Shown: one piece after another, positions 1-6,147 of the stretch
Numbering within the stretch: the first letter of the stretch is position 1
Layout of the letters: every line of letters begins with the position of its first letter
From: an uncultured Intestinimonas sp.
GTDB taxonomy: Bacteria; Bacillota_A; Clostridia; Oscillospirales; Oscillospiraceae
DNA length: 9,432 nt
Direction: 5' to 3'
NCBI GenBank assembly: GCA_958435885.1
Contig: CAUBHZ010000045.1
Location: 1 to 9,432 of the forward strand
Position numbers and translations under genes: made by a program
The notes under the pieces: generated by a model
Told to the model about the DNA's origin: nothing
Seen by the model: the letters and a program-made list of their open reading frames with translations, nothing else
Database searches by the model: none

Positions 1-194
1 CCACCACCGCCTCCGCCGGCGGCTACACCGTCACTGGCGAGGGGGATGCCGAGAACGACGCCCTGGTCCTCCGGCGGGGTGAGGCCAAGAAGGCCAAGAC
101 CCACGCCGAGGCCGACGCCATCCGCGATGAGCTGAAGGCCAAGGGCATCGAGGTCACCGACGTGCCCGGCGGCGCCGTGTGGAAGCGGGTCTGA
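1..194 (+). CDS. cysS: Cysteinyl-tRNA synthetase, C-terminal end (partial)
   Basis: This is the last 63 codons of a gene that begins before the window; the frame is open from position 3 to a TGA at 192-194. CysS charges tRNA-Cys with cysteine in the cytoplasm. The visible tail carries the typical end of the CysS anticodon-binding region: an EAKKAK segment, then ADAIRDELKAKGIEV and a terminal VPGGAVWKRV, which match the family pattern 'A(D/R)xIRDxLxxxGIxLxDTxxGxxW'. The catalytic Rossmann domain and zinc site lie outside the window, so the call rests on the tail only. A strong terminator follows 24 bases after the stop. In many Firmicutes the next gene is mrnC; here mrnC appears about 7.5 kb further on in the same direction. 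Confidence 0.88.
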   Translation, partial: TTASAGGYTVTGEGDAENDALVLRRGEAKKAKTHAEADAIRDELKAKGIEVTDVPGGAVWKRV

Positions 195-217
195 GGCGTC
201 CGACAAAACAGAACAGG

Positions 218-258
218 AAAAGGCCCTGGCTTCACGAAAGGTGAAGCCAGGGCCTTTT
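218..258. terminator. Bidirectional intrinsic terminator between cysS and the DUF4230 gene
   Basis: An 18-bp perfect inverted repeat (arms 218-235 and 241-258, 5-base loop GAAAG) has A residues at its left edge and T residues at its right edge, so it reads as GC stem plus U-tract on both strands. It lies between the cysS stop (194) and the stop of the convergent minus-strand gene (269), and can terminate both. Confidence 0.9.
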
Positions 259-268
259 TGCAGCCGGT

Positions 269-889
269 TCAGCGGATGGTCCAGGTGTAGTCGCCGCTGC
301 CGGGGAGGAGGGAGACGAAGGTCTCCACCGCGCCCCGGGCCTTTTCGGCGGCGTCGGTGAGCAGGCCCTCGTCGATGGCCTTCTGCTCCACCTCCGCCTT
401 CTGGTCCCTGGTGAAGCCGGTGTAGTCCTCGATGGTGATGGGGTTGAAGATGTTGCGGGTCTCGTCGAAGACCTGGAGGCTGTCCTCCGGGATCTCGTGG
501 GAGAGGATCTTGCTCTCCGGCAGGGTGATGGTCACGGCCTTCCGGACCTCGTCCACGTCCACTTCAGCCCCGCTCAGGTCCACGCCGGCCTTGATGACGC
601 CGTCATAGGAGACGAGAAAGCTCTTGGTGGTGAAGGGCACCTTCCAGCCGTAAAAGTCCAGCTGATTTTCAAATTTTCCCATGTTGGTGTAGTGATACTC
701 CACCGATACCAGTTCCTGGACCGACCGGAGCTGCTGGCCCAGCAGATCGCTGGTGATGGTGGGCTGCTGTTCGTGGCCGCTCCAGAGGGTGCCCAGCCAG
801 AAGGCCAGGAGCAGGAGAAGGACGGCTCCGGCCGCCCCAAAGAGCTTGCGCTTCAAGCGAAAAAAGGTGTGGGTCTTGGTCTCTGCCAC
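269..889 (-). CDS. Membrane-anchored DUF4230 protein
   Basis: A 206-residue protein. Residues about 17-36 (FGAAGAVLLLLLAFWLGTLW) form one transmembrane anchor after a basic N-terminus (RLKRK), so the remainder is expected outside the membrane or at its outer face. Residues about 60-155 match DUF4230: ELVSVEYHYTNMGKFE, then KSFLVSYDGVIKAGVDL, LPESKILSHEI and FNPITIEDY. The family is of unknown biochemical function and common in Firmicutes and Bacteroidetes. Start: GTG at 889, preceded by AAAGGGGG 9 to 10 bases upstream; the nearby ATG at 916 is in another frame. A well-formed promoter lies just upstream, so the gene is probably monocistronic, ending at the shared terminator with cysS. The family call is firm; the role is unknown. 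Confidence 0.88.
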   Translation of the reverse strand: MAETKTHTFFRLKRKLFGAAGAVLLLLLAFWLGTLWSGHEQQPTITSDLLGQQLRSVQELVSVEYHYTNMGKFENQLDFYGWKVPFTTKSFLVSYDGVIKAGVDLSGAEVDVDEVRKAVTITLPESKILSHEIPEDSLQVFDETRNIFNPITIEDYTGFTRDQKAEVEQKAIDEGLLTDAAEKARGAVETFVSLLPGSGDYTWTIR

Positions 890-915
890 AGGGTGATTCC
901 CCCTTTCTTCCGCAT

Positions 916-944
916 ATCATAGCGGAAAACAGGGAAAAATGCAA
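916..944 (-). promoter_or_regulatory. Sigma-A-type promoter of the DUF4230 gene
   Basis: On the minus strand TTGCAT (944-939), a 17-base spacer and TATGAT (921-916). Transcription would begin near 909, giving a leader of about 20 bases that holds the AAAGGGGG ribosome binding site before the GTG start at 889. Confidence 0.8.
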
Positions 945-963
945 GCCCAACGGGAAAGTTGGC

Positions 964-1007
964 AAAAAAGGACGACAGCCGCCCGGGCCAGTGGGCCGGG
1001 GCGGCTG
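964..1007 (-). terminator. Intrinsic terminator after the 60-residue ORF (minus strand)
   Basis: Arms 994-1007 and 976-989 pair over 14 bp with one mismatch around the loop 990-993. Read on the minus strand the stem is followed, after a short GTCGTCC spacer, by TTTTTT (969-964). It begins 7 bases after the stop of the small gene at 1014 and separates it from the promoter of the DUF4230 gene. Confidence 0.65.
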
Positions 1008-1013
1008 CCGCTG

Positions 1014-1196
1014 TCAGGGGTGGTCCTGCCGCCCCATCAGCCGGGCGGCGTGGCTGCGCAGGTCGGAAAGGGTGTTGATCTGCTTCATCCGCCCGCTGAG
1101 CCGGGACTGGATGTCCTCGGGCAGGGCGTGGAGGTAGGCGTCCGCCTCCGGGTCGTGGCGGCATAGGGCGTAGAGATCGGCGTAATCCCGCCGCAT
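1014..1196 (-). CDS. Small hypothetical protein (60 aa)
   Basis: A 60-residue, charged, soluble protein without transmembrane segment or cysteine pair (single Cys at residue 12). It begins MRRDYADLYALCRHDPEA and looks largely helical, with an acidic first half (LHALPEDIQ) and a basic second half (SGRMKQIN, ARLMGRQ). I recognise this only as the kind of small conserved clostridial protein that carries no assigned function. The ATG at 1196 is preceded by GAGGTG about 6 bases upstream, and an in-frame TGA at 1205-1203 excludes a longer start. It lies 57 bases downstream of the M20 amidohydrolase in the same direction and before a terminator, so it is probably co-transcribed with it. Confidence 0.7.
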   Translation of the reverse strand: MRRDYADLYALCRHDPEADAYLHALPEDIQSRLSGRMKQINTLSDLRSHAARLMGRQDHP

Positions 1197-1202
1197 GGGG
1201 TA

Positions 1203-1256
1203 TCACCTCGCCCTTAGCATCTCCACGCTCCGCCGCATCCAACCCAGGAAGATCAT
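1203..1256 (-). CDS. Possible 17-codon mini-ORF between the M20 gene and the 60-residue gene
   Basis: The M20 stop codon is contained in ATGA (1256-1253), and this ATG opens a 17-codon frame, MIFLGWMRRSVEMLRAR, that ends in the TGA inside the ribosome binding site (GAGGTGA) of the next gene. It is in frame with that gene, separated from its ATG by TGA TAC CCC. No good Shine-Dalgarno precedes it at normal spacing (GGAGGGG lies about 14 bases away), so translation would depend on coupling to M20. It may be chance. Confidence 0.2.
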   Translation of the reverse strand: MIFLGWMRRSVEMLRAR

Positions 1257-2437
1257 CCCTGCCAGGCCAGCCCCTCCAGGGCGGACCGGGCCAGCAGGGC
1301 GGCGTCCACGGCCAGGGCGTCGTCGTCGGTGCGGAATTTGGGGCTGTGCCAACCGGCGTTTTCCCGGTCCGGGAAGCCGGAGCCCAGCCAGTAGAAGAAG
1401 TAGGGCACCTCCCGGCCGAACTCGGGAAAATCCTCCGAGCTCATCTCCGGCGCCGTACCCACGATGTTCTCTTCCCCCAGAACGGCGGCCGCCGCCCGGC
1501 GGGCCAGGGTGGTCATGGCGGGGGAGTTGGAGAGCAGGGGAGCGGCCTCCTGACAGTCGAAGTCACAGCCGCAGCCGTAGGCGGCGGCGATGTCCCGGGT
1601 GAGCTTCTCCACCCGGCCCTGGGCCATCATCCGGGTGTCGTGGGAGAAGGCCCGGATGCTCCCCGTCATGGTGAGAAGGTCGGGGGCGAAGTTCTCCGGC
1701 GTGCCGGCGTGGATGGAGCACACGGCGCACACCAGGGGGTCCTCCGGGGCGGTGTTGCGGCTGACCACCGACTGGATGGCCTGGATGATGGCCGCCGCCG
1801 GTACGATGACGTCCACGCACTTCTGGGGGGTGCCGCCGTGGCCGGTGACCCCGTGGAGGACGATGGTGAAGTTGGCCTTCTCCGACATGAGAGGACCCTC
1901 CTGGACGGCCACCTTTCCGGCGGGGATCTGGGGGCGGTTGTGGACCCCGAAGACGCAAGCCGGTTTGCTGGGCAGCTTTTCCCACAGGCCGTTGGCCAGC
2001 ATGGCCCGGGCGCCGCCGGTGGTCTCCTCGGCGGGCTGGAAGAGGAAGGCCACGTTTCCGGCCAGCTCCTCACGCATGGCAGAGAGGAGACAGGCGGCGC
2101 CGTAGAGCCCGGCGGTGTGGAAGTCGTGGCCGCAGGCGTGCATGACGCCGGGCACCTCCGACACCACCTCCCCCTCCTCCGGCGTCTCCTGGACGATGGC
2201 GTCGATGTCGGCCCGGAGGGCTACGGTGGGGCCGGGTTTGCCGCCCCGGAGCAGGGCGGCGCAGCCGGTCTCCATGCCCAGGTCGATGAGCTCCAGACCC
2301 AGAGCGGTCAATTTTTCCTTCAGAAGGGCGGTAGTGCGCACCTCCCGCCAGCTCAGTTCGGGATGGCGGTGGAGGTCATCCTTGAGACTCTTGAGCGCGG
2401 GCAGAAGGGCCCGGGCCTTGTACAGCAGATCGTCCAT
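1253..2437 (-). CDS. M20-family metal-dependent amidohydrolase
   Basis: A 394-residue cytoplasmic enzyme of the M20D family (amidohydrolase, hippurate hydrolase, N-acyl-amino-acid deacylase, indole-acetyl-amino-acid hydrolase types), of full usual length. It would hydrolyse an amide bond in an N-acyl or peptidyl amino acid. Visible landmarks: LHRHPELSWRE (22-32), substrate-side ALRADIDA (73-80), metal site MHACGHDFH with Cys102 and His104, QPAEETTGGA with Glu137/138, GVHNRP with His166, the dimerisation-domain motif TGHGGTP (198-204), PEMSSEDFPEF (330-340) and WHSPKF with His364. All expected metal ligands are present. The ATG at 2437 has GGAGG 12 bases upstream, a slightly long spacing. The 60-residue gene follows. 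Substrate cannot be read from sequence; it is divergent from a MATE pump, but no functional tie is shown. Confidence 0.93.
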   Translation of the reverse strand: MDDLLYKARALLPALKSLKDDLHRHPELSWREVRTTALLKEKLTALGLELIDLGMETGCAALLRGGKPGPTVALRADIDAIVQETPEEGEVVSEVPGVMHACGHDFHTAGLYGAACLLSAMREELAGNVAFLFQPAEETTGGARAMLANGLWEKLPSKPACVFGVHNRPQIPAGKVAVQEGPLMSEKANFTIVLHGVTGHGGTPQKCVDVIVPAAAIIQAIQSVVSRNTAPEDPLVCAVCSIHAGTPENFAPDLLTMTGSIRAFSHDTRMMAQGRVEKLTRDIAAAYGCGCDFDCQEAAPLLSNSPAMTTLARRAAAAVLGEENIVGTAPEMSSEDFPEFGREVPYFFYWLGSGFPDRENAGWHSPKFRTDDDALAVDAALLARSALEGLAWQG

Positions 2438-2504
2438 GTTAGACCATTTCCTCCATTGTTTGTTATTTTCTTTCTGAGAATTCCGATTTTCCGCCCAGCG
2501 GCGG

Positions 2505-2533
2505 TTGTTTTTGATGGGAAGCTGTATTATAAT
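2505..2533 (+). promoter_or_regulatory. Sigma-A-type promoter of the MATE transporter gene
   Basis: TTGTTT (2505-2510), a 17-base spacer and a perfect TATAAT (2528-2533). Transcription would start near 2540, leaving an 83-base leader. The -10 lies in an AT-rich segment with partial dyad symmetry (TGTAT...ATACA, 2523 to 2540) that could also serve the divergent M20 gene, for which I see a TATAAT on the other strand but no good -35. Confidence 0.75.
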
Positions 2534-2551
2534 TTATACATTGTTCACCGA

Positions 2552-2574
2552 GCGGGCTCTGCGGAGGAGCCCGC
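2552..2574 (+). promoter_or_regulatory. Hairpin in the MATE gene 5' leader
   Basis: Perfect 8-bp arms GCGGGCTC (2552-2559) and GAGCCCGC (2567-2574) around a 7-base loop. It lies about 12 bases after the expected transcript start and well before the ribosome binding site. No T-tract follows, so it is not a terminator by itself; it could stabilise the 5' end or be a regulator site. Confidence 0.45.
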
Positions 2575-2622
2575 CTATAGTATAGACCCAGAGGCTTTGA
2601 ATCACAAGGAGGAGACGCCGGG

Positions 2623-3993
2623 ATGGCACAGCAGCAGAACGATTTTTCCAAAGGAAGCATACCCAAGACCATCCTGACCTTGGCGGCTCCCATGACACTG
2701 GCCCAGCTCATCAACGTCCTCTACAGCGTGGTGGACCGGATGTACCTGGGACGGCTGCCCGGCCACCTGGCCCTCACCGGCCTGGGCCTCACCATGCCCA
2801 TCATCTCCATCCTCATGGGCTTTGCCAACCTCTGCGGCATGGGCGGCGCCCCCCTCTGTTCCATCTACCGGGGCAGGGGGGAGAATGAGGAGGCCGAGTA
2901 CGTGATGGGCAACTCCTTCACCCTGCTCCTCCTCCTGGGCGTCCTGGCCACCCTGGTCTGTCTGCTCATCAAGCGACCCATGCTCTACCTCTTCGGCGCC
3001 AGCGACGCCACCTTCCCCTACGCCGACGCCTACCTCACCATCTACCTCATGGGCACTCTCTTCGTCATGATCAGCCTGGGCCTCAACCCCTTCATCAACT
3101 CCCAGGGCTTTGCCAAGATCGGCATGATGACGGTGGGCCTGGGCGCCGTGGTGAACATCGTGCTGGACCCTGTTTTTATCTTCGTTTTGGACATGGGAGT
3201 CCAGGGTGCGGCCCTGGCCACCATTCTGGCCCAGGGGTGCTCCGCGGTGTGGGTGCTCCGCTTCCTCACCGGGAAAAAGGCCATTCTGCGTCTGCGCCTG
3301 AGCCGGATGCCCCTGACCCTCCGGCGGGTGAAGAAGATCCTCTCCCTGGGTCTGGCCGGCTTCTTCGTCAACCTCACCAACAGTCTGGTCCAGGTGGTGT
3401 GCAACGCCACCCTCCAGACCTGGGGCGGCGACCTCTACGTGGGCGCCATGACCATCGTCAACTCCATCCGGGAAGTGGTGTGTATGCCTCTCACCGGCGT
3501 GACCAACGGCGCCCAGCCGGTGCTGGGCTTCAACTACGGCGGCGGTCTGTACCGCCGGGTCCGCCAGGGCATCCGGTTCTCCGCCGCCGTGGTGGTCATC
3601 TACTCCATCGCGGCCTGGGCGGTCATCATGGTCTTCCCGGAGCTTCTCATCCGGCTCTTCACCACCGAGGATGAGTTGGTCCGGGTGGGTGTGCCCGCCC
3701 TGCGGACCTACTTCGCCCTTTTCATGTTCATGTCTTTGCAGCTGGCGGGGCAGTCCATCTTCACCGCCCTGGGCCGGGCCAAGAACGCCATCTTCTTCTC
3801 CCTCCTCCGCAAGGCCTTTATCAACGCCCCGCTCACCCTGCTGCTGCCCTATGTGTTCGGCACCAACGGTGTCTTCATTGCCGAGGCGGCCTCTCAGTTC
3901 CTGGGCGGGCTGGCCTGCTTCACCACCATGTACTTTGTGGTCTACCGGCCCATGGGCAGGCTGGAGGCCGCAGAGACAAAGCCCTCGATCTAA
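2623..3993 (+). CDS. MATE-family multidrug/cation efflux transporter (MepA-like)
   Basis: A 456-residue inner-membrane protein with about 12 hydrophobic segments in two halves, the full length of the MATE family. MATE transporters export drugs or cationic metabolites in exchange for Na+ or H+. Visible family signatures: LAAPMTLAQLINVLYSVVDR near the N-terminus (helix 1 and the following VDRMYLG), LNPFINSQG (about 154-162), NIVLDPVFIF (178-187), and in the second half QPVLGFNYGGG. The pattern is nearest to MepA-type clostridial pumps. The ATG at 2623 has AAGGAGG about 12 bases upstream. It is transcribed from its own promoter through a hairpin-bearing leader and ends 3 bases before a strong terminator. 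No regulator gene of MarR or TetR type is adjacent. Substrate is not predictable. Confidence 0.93.
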   Translation: MAQQQNDFSKGSIPKTILTLAAPMTLAQLINVLYSVVDRMYLGRLPGHLALTGLGLTMPIISILMGFANLCGMGGAPLCSIYRGRGENEEAEYVMGNSFTLLLLLGVLATLVCLLIKRPMLYLFGASDATFPYADAYLTIYLMGTLFVMISLGLNPFINSQGFAKIGMMTVGLGAVVNIVLDPVFIFVLDMGVQGAALATILAQGCSAVWVLRFLTGKKAILRLRLSRMPLTLRRVKKILSLGLAGFFVNLTNSLVQVVCNATLQTWGGDLYVGAMTIVNSIREVVCMPLTGVTNGAQPVLGFNYGGGLYRRVRQGIRFSAAVVVIYSIAAWAVIMVFPELLIRLFTTEDELVRVGVPALRTYFALFMFMSLQLAGQSIFTALGRAKNAIFFSLLRKAFINAPLTLLLPYVFGTNGVFIAEAASQFLGGLACFTTMYFVVYRPMGRLEAAETKPSI

Positions 3994-3996
3994 GAA

Positions 3997-4030
3997 AAAC
4001 CGGCTGTCCACCGCGGTGGACAGCCGGTTT
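3997..4030. terminator. Bidirectional terminator, perfect 34-bp palindrome
   Basis: The 34 bases are exactly self-complementary, centred on CCGCGG, with AAA at the left edge and TTT at the right; TTTCATTTT follows on the plus strand and GGTTTTTCTT on the minus strand. It sits between the convergent MATE stop (3993) and DUF5317 stop (4040) and should terminate both. Confidence 0.88.
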
Positions 4031-4039
4031 CATTTTGGG

Positions 4040-4588
4040 TCAGCCGCTTTTCAGCCAGCGGGGCAGGCGGACGGGGTCCATGACCCGGAGCAGGCAGAAA
4101 AAAACGCCTGCCGCCAGGAGCAGATCCCCCACGCTGGCAAAGCCACTGAGGAGGGGGAGGGGGCAGTAGAGGATGTCCCCCAAGAACAATAATCGGGTGT
4201 TTTCTCCAGCCAGGGTGTACATGGGGATCTCCCCGGCAGCCAGACGGGCCGCCCCCTCGGGGGAGAGATAGGAGACCGCCCAGGCGGCCACTGGCATGCG
4301 GAAGCCATTGGCGCAGATGACCAGGGTGTTGCAGCCCCAGCCCAGGCCGCACAGAAGGGCGGTCTTGCGCAGACGGCGGTTTTTCCAGAGAAAGAGGAGG
4401 ACAAGGGCGTAGGAGAGGGGGACCAGCAGACCGTGAAAGGCGGTCAGGCGGGGGAGAAGGACCTCCTGGATGACAAGGGCGGCCACCGGCAGCCAGAGCC
4501 AGGTGAGGTTGGCTCCCTCATATCGGGAGAGCCGGCCGCCGGTGAGATGGCCCACAAAGACGGCACAGAGCACAGCCAGGATCAGCAT
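4040..4588 (-). CDS. DUF5317 membrane protein
   Basis: A 182-residue protein with several transmembrane segments (about 1-14, 30-48, 51-68, 76-93, 133-150 and 153-170). It matches DUF5317: GHLTGGRLSRYE near the N-terminus, NGFRMPVA (94-101), then PMYTLAGENTRLLFLGDIL (122-140) and SGFASVGDLLLAAGVFF. The family has no known activity; it is seen in Firmicutes and some other Gram-positive lineages. The ATG overlaps the stop of the upstream HD-GYP gene in ATGCTGA (4588-4582), so translation is probably coupled and the two products may be made in a fixed ratio. That arrangement suggests a membrane partner of the HD-GYP protein, which is inference. It ends at the palindromic terminator shared with the MATE gene. 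Confidence 0.88.
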   Translation of the reverse strand: MLILAVLCAVFVGHLTGGRLSRYEGANLTWLWLPVAALVIQEVLLPRLTAFHGLLVPLSYALVLLFLWKNRRLRKTALLCGLGWGCNTLVICANGFRMPVAAWAVSYLSPEGAARLAAGEIPMYTLAGENTRLLFLGDILYCPLPLLSGFASVGDLLLAAGVFFCLLRVMDPVRLPRWLKSG

Positions 4589-5916
4589 GGGTCGTGGCCC
4601 TCCGGAATGCGGTCGGGTCCCAGCTCGCCGCGCTCCACCATGGCGGCCACCGTCTCCACCACCTTGGGGTGGAACTGCTTGCCCGACTCGGCCCGCAGAA
4701 TGGCGGCGGCGGCCTGGGGGGAGCGTCCGTCCCGGTAGGGCCGGTCGCTGGTGATGGCGTCGAAGGCGTCGGCCACGCCCAGAATGTAGGTGTCCAGGGA
4801 GATCTCATCCCCCTTGGTGCCGTCGGGATAGCCTCTGCCGTCATAGAACTCATGGTGGTGGAGGATGAGGGGCAGCAGCTCCTGGTAGCTGTCCAGGTTC
4901 CGCAGGATGTCCACGCCGGTCTGGGGGTGGCGCTGGATGACGGCGCGTTCCTCCGGAGTGAGGGCAGCCGGCTTTTGAAGGATGGAGTCGGGGACGCCGA
5001 TCTTGCCGATGTCGTGGAAGACGGCGGCGTCGGAGAGCCGGCGGATGCGGCGCTCGGGCAGCCCCATGGCGGTGGCGATTTGGACGGTATAGGCGGCCAC
5101 CCGGCTGGAGTGGCCCTGCGTGTAGGTGTCCTTGGCCTCCAGTGCGGCGGCGAAGGCCTGGATGATGCTGTACTGCTGGCGCTGGCCGTCCAGGTAGAGC
5201 TTGAAGGAATACCGGGCCAGCAGCAGGGGGAGCATAAAGAGCAGCGCCAGCCATGCGCCGTTGTTCATGAGCAGCAGCAGGGCCAGAAAATAGCCGATGG
5301 GAGCGGAGAGGGCGATGCTGGGTGCCAGTCCCAGAAACATCTGAAAGAAAATGGGGAATGGCTTTATGTTCTGAGACAGCATGAAGTAGAGCATGATGAC
5401 GATGATATTGGCCACCATGGAGGCGACAATGAAGGCGATGGCGGGAGGCAGGATATCGGGCAACGCGATGTCGCCGGCCTGCAGTCCGAACAGCCGGGCC
5501 AACAGACCGCCCAGCTGATAGGAGATGCTGTGGTTGCCCATATTGAACAGGGTCTTGATGGGGGCGGTGTTGAAGAGATGGGAGTGGCTCTTGCCATCAT
5601 GGGAGGGGATCACGACCAGAGGATAGGTGATCAGATTGACCACGATGGCGGTATCTGTCCCCATGACCAGCACCGAGGCCAGAACGCTGATGAAGGAGAT
5701 ATCCACCGTGCAGTCGTCACGGACGTAGAGGGGCAGGCAGCAGCAAAGCCAGCACAGCAGAGCCAGCACTGCGAAGGTGCCGATCTGGTGTGCCGTCCAG
5801 GGCTGGTCCGGAGAAAAGAATAAGCGCCAGAAGGAATGAAGGCTGAATACCATTCCAAGGGCGCTGATGAAGACCATATACCAAGTTGTGAGGGACCGTT
5901 TCATAACCGTCTGCAT
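4582..5916 (-). CDS. Membrane-bound HD-GYP domain phosphodiesterase
   Basis: A 444-residue protein. Residues about 10-240 form an integral membrane domain with roughly six to eight hydrophobic segments and polar stretches such as IPSHDGKSHSH (103-113) and FNMGNHSISYQLG (124-136); its ligand is unknown. Residues about 245-435 are an HD-GYP domain of the c-di-GMP phosphodiesterase type: GHSSRVA (268-274), HDIGK (301-305), HHHEFYDGRGYPDG (353-366) and DAFDAITSDRPYR (383-395). All metal-binding and GYP residues are present, so an active enzyme cleaving c-di-GMP (or a related cyclic dinucleotide) is expected. I chose the ATG at 5916, which has GGAGG five bases upstream, over the TTG at 5928 that lies within this binding site. 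Stop overlaps the DUF5317 start. No GGDEF cyclase is visible in the window. Confidence 0.92.
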   Translation of the reverse strand: MQTVMKRSLTTWYMVFISALGMVFSLHSFWRLFFSPDQPWTAHQIGTFAVLALLCWLCCCLPLYVRDDCTVDISFISVLASVLVMGTDTAIVVNLITYPLVVIPSHDGKSHSHLFNTAPIKTLFNMGNHSISYQLGGLLARLFGLQAGDIALPDILPPAIAFIVASMVANIIVIMLYFMLSQNIKPFPIFFQMFLGLAPSIALSAPIGYFLALLLLMNNGAWLALLFMLPLLLARYSFKLYLDGQRQQYSIIQAFAAALEAKDTYTQGHSSRVAAYTVQIATAMGLPERRIRRLSDAAVFHDIGKIGVPDSILQKPAALTPEERAVIQRHPQTGVDILRNLDSYQELLPLILHHHEFYDGRGYPDGTKGDEISLDTYILGVADAFDAITSDRPYRDGRSPQAAAAILRAESGKQFHPKVVETVAAMVERGELGPDRIPEGHDPC

Positions 5917-5944
5917 GGCTGCCTCCAAAGAGGGAGTTTGCCAT

Positions 5945-5970
5945 GGGCGGCCAGTCGCTGCTGGCCGCCC
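5945..5970 (-). ncRNA. Intercistronic RNA hairpin between the 27-aa peptide and HD-GYP genes
   Basis: Perfect 10-bp arms GGGCGGCCAG (5945-5954) and CTGGCCGCCC (5961-5970) with a 6-base loop. It begins 16 bases after the peptide stop and has no T-tract on either strand, so it is not a classical terminator. Such hairpins often protect the 3' end of an upstream message segment or cause partial attenuation, which would let the peptide be made in excess over the membrane enzyme. That role is inferred. Confidence 0.5.
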
Positions 5971-5985
5971 AACGGCAAGTTCGGT

Positions 5986-6069
5986 TCAGCGGATGTTGAA
6001 ATAAGCGCCGCCGGCCAGGATCAGGGAAACCAGAGAGGTCAGAGCCATCATGAGTTTCGCCTTATTCAT
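5986..6069 (-). CDS. 27-residue hydrophobic peptide (single membrane span or pheromone-like)
   Basis: A 27-codon gene too short for normal gene finders. The N-terminus is MNKAK, residues 6-22 are LMMALTSLVSLILAGGA, and it ends YFNIR. It has a basic start, a 17-residue hydrophobic stretch and a short polar tail, so it could be a one-span membrane peptide (N-terminus inside) or an exported signal precursor. It has no cysteine, so it is not a classical AgrD-type thiolactone precursor. Translation looks real: AGGAGG lies 9 bases before the ATG at 6069. It sits between the 221-residue protein and the HD-GYP gene, same strand, with an inverted repeat just before its ribosome binding site and a hairpin after its stop. 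I do not recognise a family. Confidence 0.6.
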   Translation of the reverse strand: MNKAKLMMALTSLVSLILAGGAYFNIR

Positions 6070-6085
6070 CGAATACAGCCTCCTG

Positions 6086-6103
6086 TTGACAGTACTCTGT
6101 CAA
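6086..6103. repeat. Perfect inverted repeat upstream of the peptide ribosome binding site
   Basis: TTGACAG and CTGTCAA arms (7 bp each) surround a 4-base centre, ending immediately next to the AGGAGG that drives the 27-residue peptide. In RNA it is a short hairpin that could affect access to the ribosome binding site; in DNA it could be an operator. A third copy of the arm core, GACAG (6112-6116 on the plus strand), can pair with the middle arm and offers an alternative fold. Confidence 0.45.
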
Positions 6104-6147
6104 TCGCTATAGACAGGCTATATCCGCTTCGCTAACAAAAAGAAGGC

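Noticed and set aside
1346..2677. 443-codon plus-strand open frame opposite the M20 gene
   Set aside because: It is antisense to a clearly recognisable amidohydrolase and has the Gly/His/Val/Asp-rich make-up of a GC-rich shadow frame.
2602..4011. 469-codon minus-strand open frame covering the MATE gene
   Set aside because: Longer than the real gene but composed of His, Gln, Gly and Glu runs without any domain; the plus strand encodes an unmistakable MATE transporter with promoter and ribosome binding site.
4594..5823. 409-codon plus-strand open frame opposite the HD-GYP gene
   Set aside because: Antisense shadow; the minus frame has intact HD-GYP motifs and membrane segments.
5917..5928. 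TTG start for the HD-GYP protein
   Set aside because: The TTG is part of the TTTGGAGG ribosome binding site serving the ATG at 5916.
5986..6069. AgrD-type thiolactone autoinducer identity for the 27-residue peptide
   Set aside because: There is no cysteine, no acidic C-terminal recognition segment after a ring motif, and no AgrB protease in the window.
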